Shown here piece by piece: positions 5,425-6,226 of a stretch of 6,226 nt of DNA. The stretch covers positions 1-6,226 of the forward strand of contig CACZQI010000043.1 in the NCBI GenBank assembly GCA_902783345.1, given 5' to 3'. Each line of letters begins with the position of its first letter. Position 1 is the first letter of the stretch. The position numbers were made by a program, and so were the translations under genes. The stretch comes from an uncultured Erysipelotrichaceae bacterium (GTDB taxonomy: Bacteria; Bacillota_I; Bacilli_A; RF39; UBA660). The notes under the pieces were generated by a model that saw only the letters and a program-made list of their open reading frames with translations, had not been told where the DNA came from and made no database searches.

Positions 5425-6226
5425 TTAACAATACCACGAATTATATCCATCTGAGCACCAAAAACATGTAAATGTTCCATCACTTAAACTCATCATTCCA
5501 TCACGAGAGCAGCATATTTCAATAGCATTATTACAATTATACATATTTTTCATACAAAGTTTACTCCAAGTGCTATAAGTAACACCATGTGCTGCTGAGT
5601 TATAGCGATCACTTTTACAGCATCCGCCTGTACAACTTTGACTTTGTGTTTCAGTGTCACTTCCACAACTTGAACCATCATAATTTGAAACATAATATCT
5701 TGTTCTTGTTCTTGTTTGAGTTCCGGTTAATATATTACCACATGGAGCATTACAAGCACCCCAGCCTGACCATGAACCGTATGAACCTATTTTTTTGCTT
5801 GAACAACAGCTTTGAGTATTACATGATGTATTGGCACTTTGTGTCTCAGTTTCTGTTCCTGAGCAAGATGTTGAATGGTCATACGCACTTCTTAGGCTGC
5901 ATGTACGATATTGATATTGTGTCCCGCCGCCACATTGCTTCGTACAACTGGACCATGTCCATGAACCACAATTATAATGCTCTGTACTTGCACAACAATT
6001 TCGTGTATTACATGATGTATTGGCGCTTTGTGTCTCAGTTTCTGTTCCTGAGCAAGATGTTGAATGGTCATACGCACTTCTTAGGCTGCATGTGCGATAT
6101 TGATATTGTGTTCCGCCGCCACATTGCTTCGTACAACTGGACCATGTCCATGATCCACAATTATAATGTTCTGTACTTGAACAACAGCTTCGCGTATTAC
6201 ATGCTGATCCTCCACTTGTTGTATCT
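5425..6226 (-). CDS. Cysteine-rich thrombospondin type 1 (TSP1)-like repeat protein, C-terminal part (5' end off window)
   Basis: The visible part has 266 residues in one frame, ending at TAA (5427-5425); the start lies beyond the right edge. It contains the end of one repeat (ACNTRSCC), two near-identical 63-residue repeats, one degenerate 62-residue repeat, and a 63-residue cysteine-rich tail ending NSWYC. Each repeat shows the TSP1 plan: W-rich strand and first cysteine (GSWTWSSC, or GSWSGWGAC), second cysteine and glycine turn (KQCGGGTQ), arginine strand (QYQYRTC, or QTRTRTR), then CSGTETETQ and CNTRNC. In animals such modules form thin disulfide-bonded rods that bind sugars and proteins. 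With 32 cysteines it should fold outside the cytoplasm, so an exported adhesin-like role is inferred. The signal peptide would be off-window. There is no LPxTG motif or membrane anchor at the C-terminus. Repeat GC is about 42%, well above its neighbours, which suggests transfer or separate selection. Alternatives are other small disulfide-rich repeat folds. Confidence 0.85.
   Translation of the reverse strand, partial: DTTSGGSACNTRSCCSSTEHYNCGSWTWSSCTKQCGGGTQYQYRTCSLRSAYDHSTSCSGTETETQSANTSCNTRNCCASTEHYNCGSWTWSSCTKQCGGGTQYQYRTCSLRSAYDHSTSCSGTETETQSANTSCNTQSCCSSKKIGSYGSWSGWGACNAPCGNILTGTQTRTRTRYYVSNYDGSSCGSDTETQSQSCTGGCCKSDRYNSAAHGVTYSTWSKLCMKNMYNCNNAIEICCSRDGMMSLSDGTFTCFWCSDGYNSWYC
5428..5616 (-). 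other. C-terminal 63-residue cysteine-rich tail of the TSP1-repeat protein
   Basis: The last 63 residues follow the third repeat and do not match the TSP1 pattern. They hold seven cysteines in the order KLC, YNC, ICC, FTC, FWC and WYC, with aromatic residues (W, Y, F) beside most of them and glycine-aspartate turns (SRDG, LSDG, CSDG). The protein ends on a cysteine. I do not recognise a family. It could be a separate disulfide-knotted cap or binding module; the odd cysteine count leaves one free for bonding to a repeat or to another chain. Confidence 0.55.
5617..5802 (-). repeat. TSP1-like repeat 3 (degenerate, 62 residues)
   Basis: It begins SSKKIGSYGSW and ends TGGCC. It keeps the classical W-x-x-W-x-x-C spacing (WSGWGAC), CG, three alternating arginines (TRTRTR), GSSCGSDTET and QSCTGGC. 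It has lost the cysteine that follows the arginine strand (RYY where repeats 1 and 2 have RTC) and the early cysteine (GSYG in place of YNCG). It has six cysteines instead of eight and little DNA identity to the other two, so it is an older copy. Confidence 0.8.
5803..5991 (-). repeat. TSP1-like repeat 2 (63 codons)
   Basis: A direct tandem copy of the unit at 5992-6180, exactly 189 bases away. My hand comparison finds 10 differing bases of 189 (about 95% identity). The differences cluster at the two ends, while the central part of the unit is almost unchanged. It begins ASTEHYNCG and ends CNTQSCC, with eight cysteines: six in TSP1 positions plus one in YNC and the second of the vicinal CC. 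Confidence 0.92.
5992..6180 (-). repeat. TSP1-like repeat 1 (63 codons)
   Basis: It begins SSTEHYNCG and ends CNTRNCC, with eight cysteines in the same places as repeat 2. Upstream (6181-6226) the sequence ACNTRSCC is the end of yet another repeat, so the array continues past the right edge. The unit is about 42% GC by hand count (79 of 189). Confidence 0.92.
6181..6226 (-). repeat. End of a further TSP1-like repeat, cut by the window edge
   Basis: The 15 visible residues end SACNTRSCC, matching the CNTRNCC/CNTQSCC ending of the following repeats. The part before it (DTTSGG) differs from the ETETQSANTS of repeats 1 and 2, so this upstream copy is diverged or has a different ending. Confidence 0.7.

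Noticed and set aside
5892..6077. 61-codon His/Val-rich minus-strand frame
   Set aside because: It is an alternative frame of the tandem TSP1 repeats. The other frame is open for the whole 798 bases and shows conserved TSP1 motifs.
5803..6180. Tandem repeats as a CRISPR array
   Set aside because: The units are 189 bases, directly adjacent, in frame and protein-coding, with no short repeat/spacer alternation.

Overview
The window looks like a chromosomal segment from a low-GC Gram-positive bacterium (Firmicutes/Bacilli or a Mollicutes-related gut lineage). The supporting signs are a Gram-positive-type DNA polymerase III (PolC), very AT-rich coding and spacer DNA (sampled lines of about 17-27% GC in the middle gene), strong AGGAGG-type ribosome binding sites and TATAAT -10 boxes. 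Tryptophan is written TGG throughout and both visible stops are TAA, which favours the standard bacterial code over the TGA=Trp code of mycoplasmas. The species cannot be named from this sequence.

All three genes lie on the minus strand, so the reading order is from right to left. (1) 6226-5425: the C-terminal 266 residues of a cysteine-rich protein made of tandem thrombospondin type 1 (TSP1/TSR)-like repeats of about 63 residues plus a 63-residue cysteine-rich tail. Its start lies off the right edge. Two repeats are about 95% identical in DNA, and the GC content (about 42% in the repeat) is far above its neighbours. (2) 5328-4015: an unrecognised 437-residue, lysine/asparagine/isoleucine-rich, probably all-helical soluble protein with its own promoter. 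(3) 3942-1: polC, 1314 residues in one uninterrupted frame, cut by the left edge with roughly 200 C-terminal residues missing.

The two spacers (5329-5424 and 3943-4014) have the same compact plan. An AT-rich inverted repeat that could terminate the upstream gene is overlapped or directly followed by a good promoter and a Shine-Dalgarno site for the next gene. The three genes therefore look separately transcribed despite being co-oriented, and nothing shows that they share a function. PolC is replication housekeeping, the middle gene is unknown, and the TSP1-repeat protein is probably exported.

The most unusual element is the TSP1 repeat protein. This fold is typical of animal and apicomplexan extracellular proteins and uncommon in bacteria; here it has extra cysteines and recently duplicated repeats. 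A second oddity is a lineage-type insertion of about 73 residues in PolC just before the polymerase core. I saw no RNA genes, CRISPR array, insertion sequence or prophage genes.
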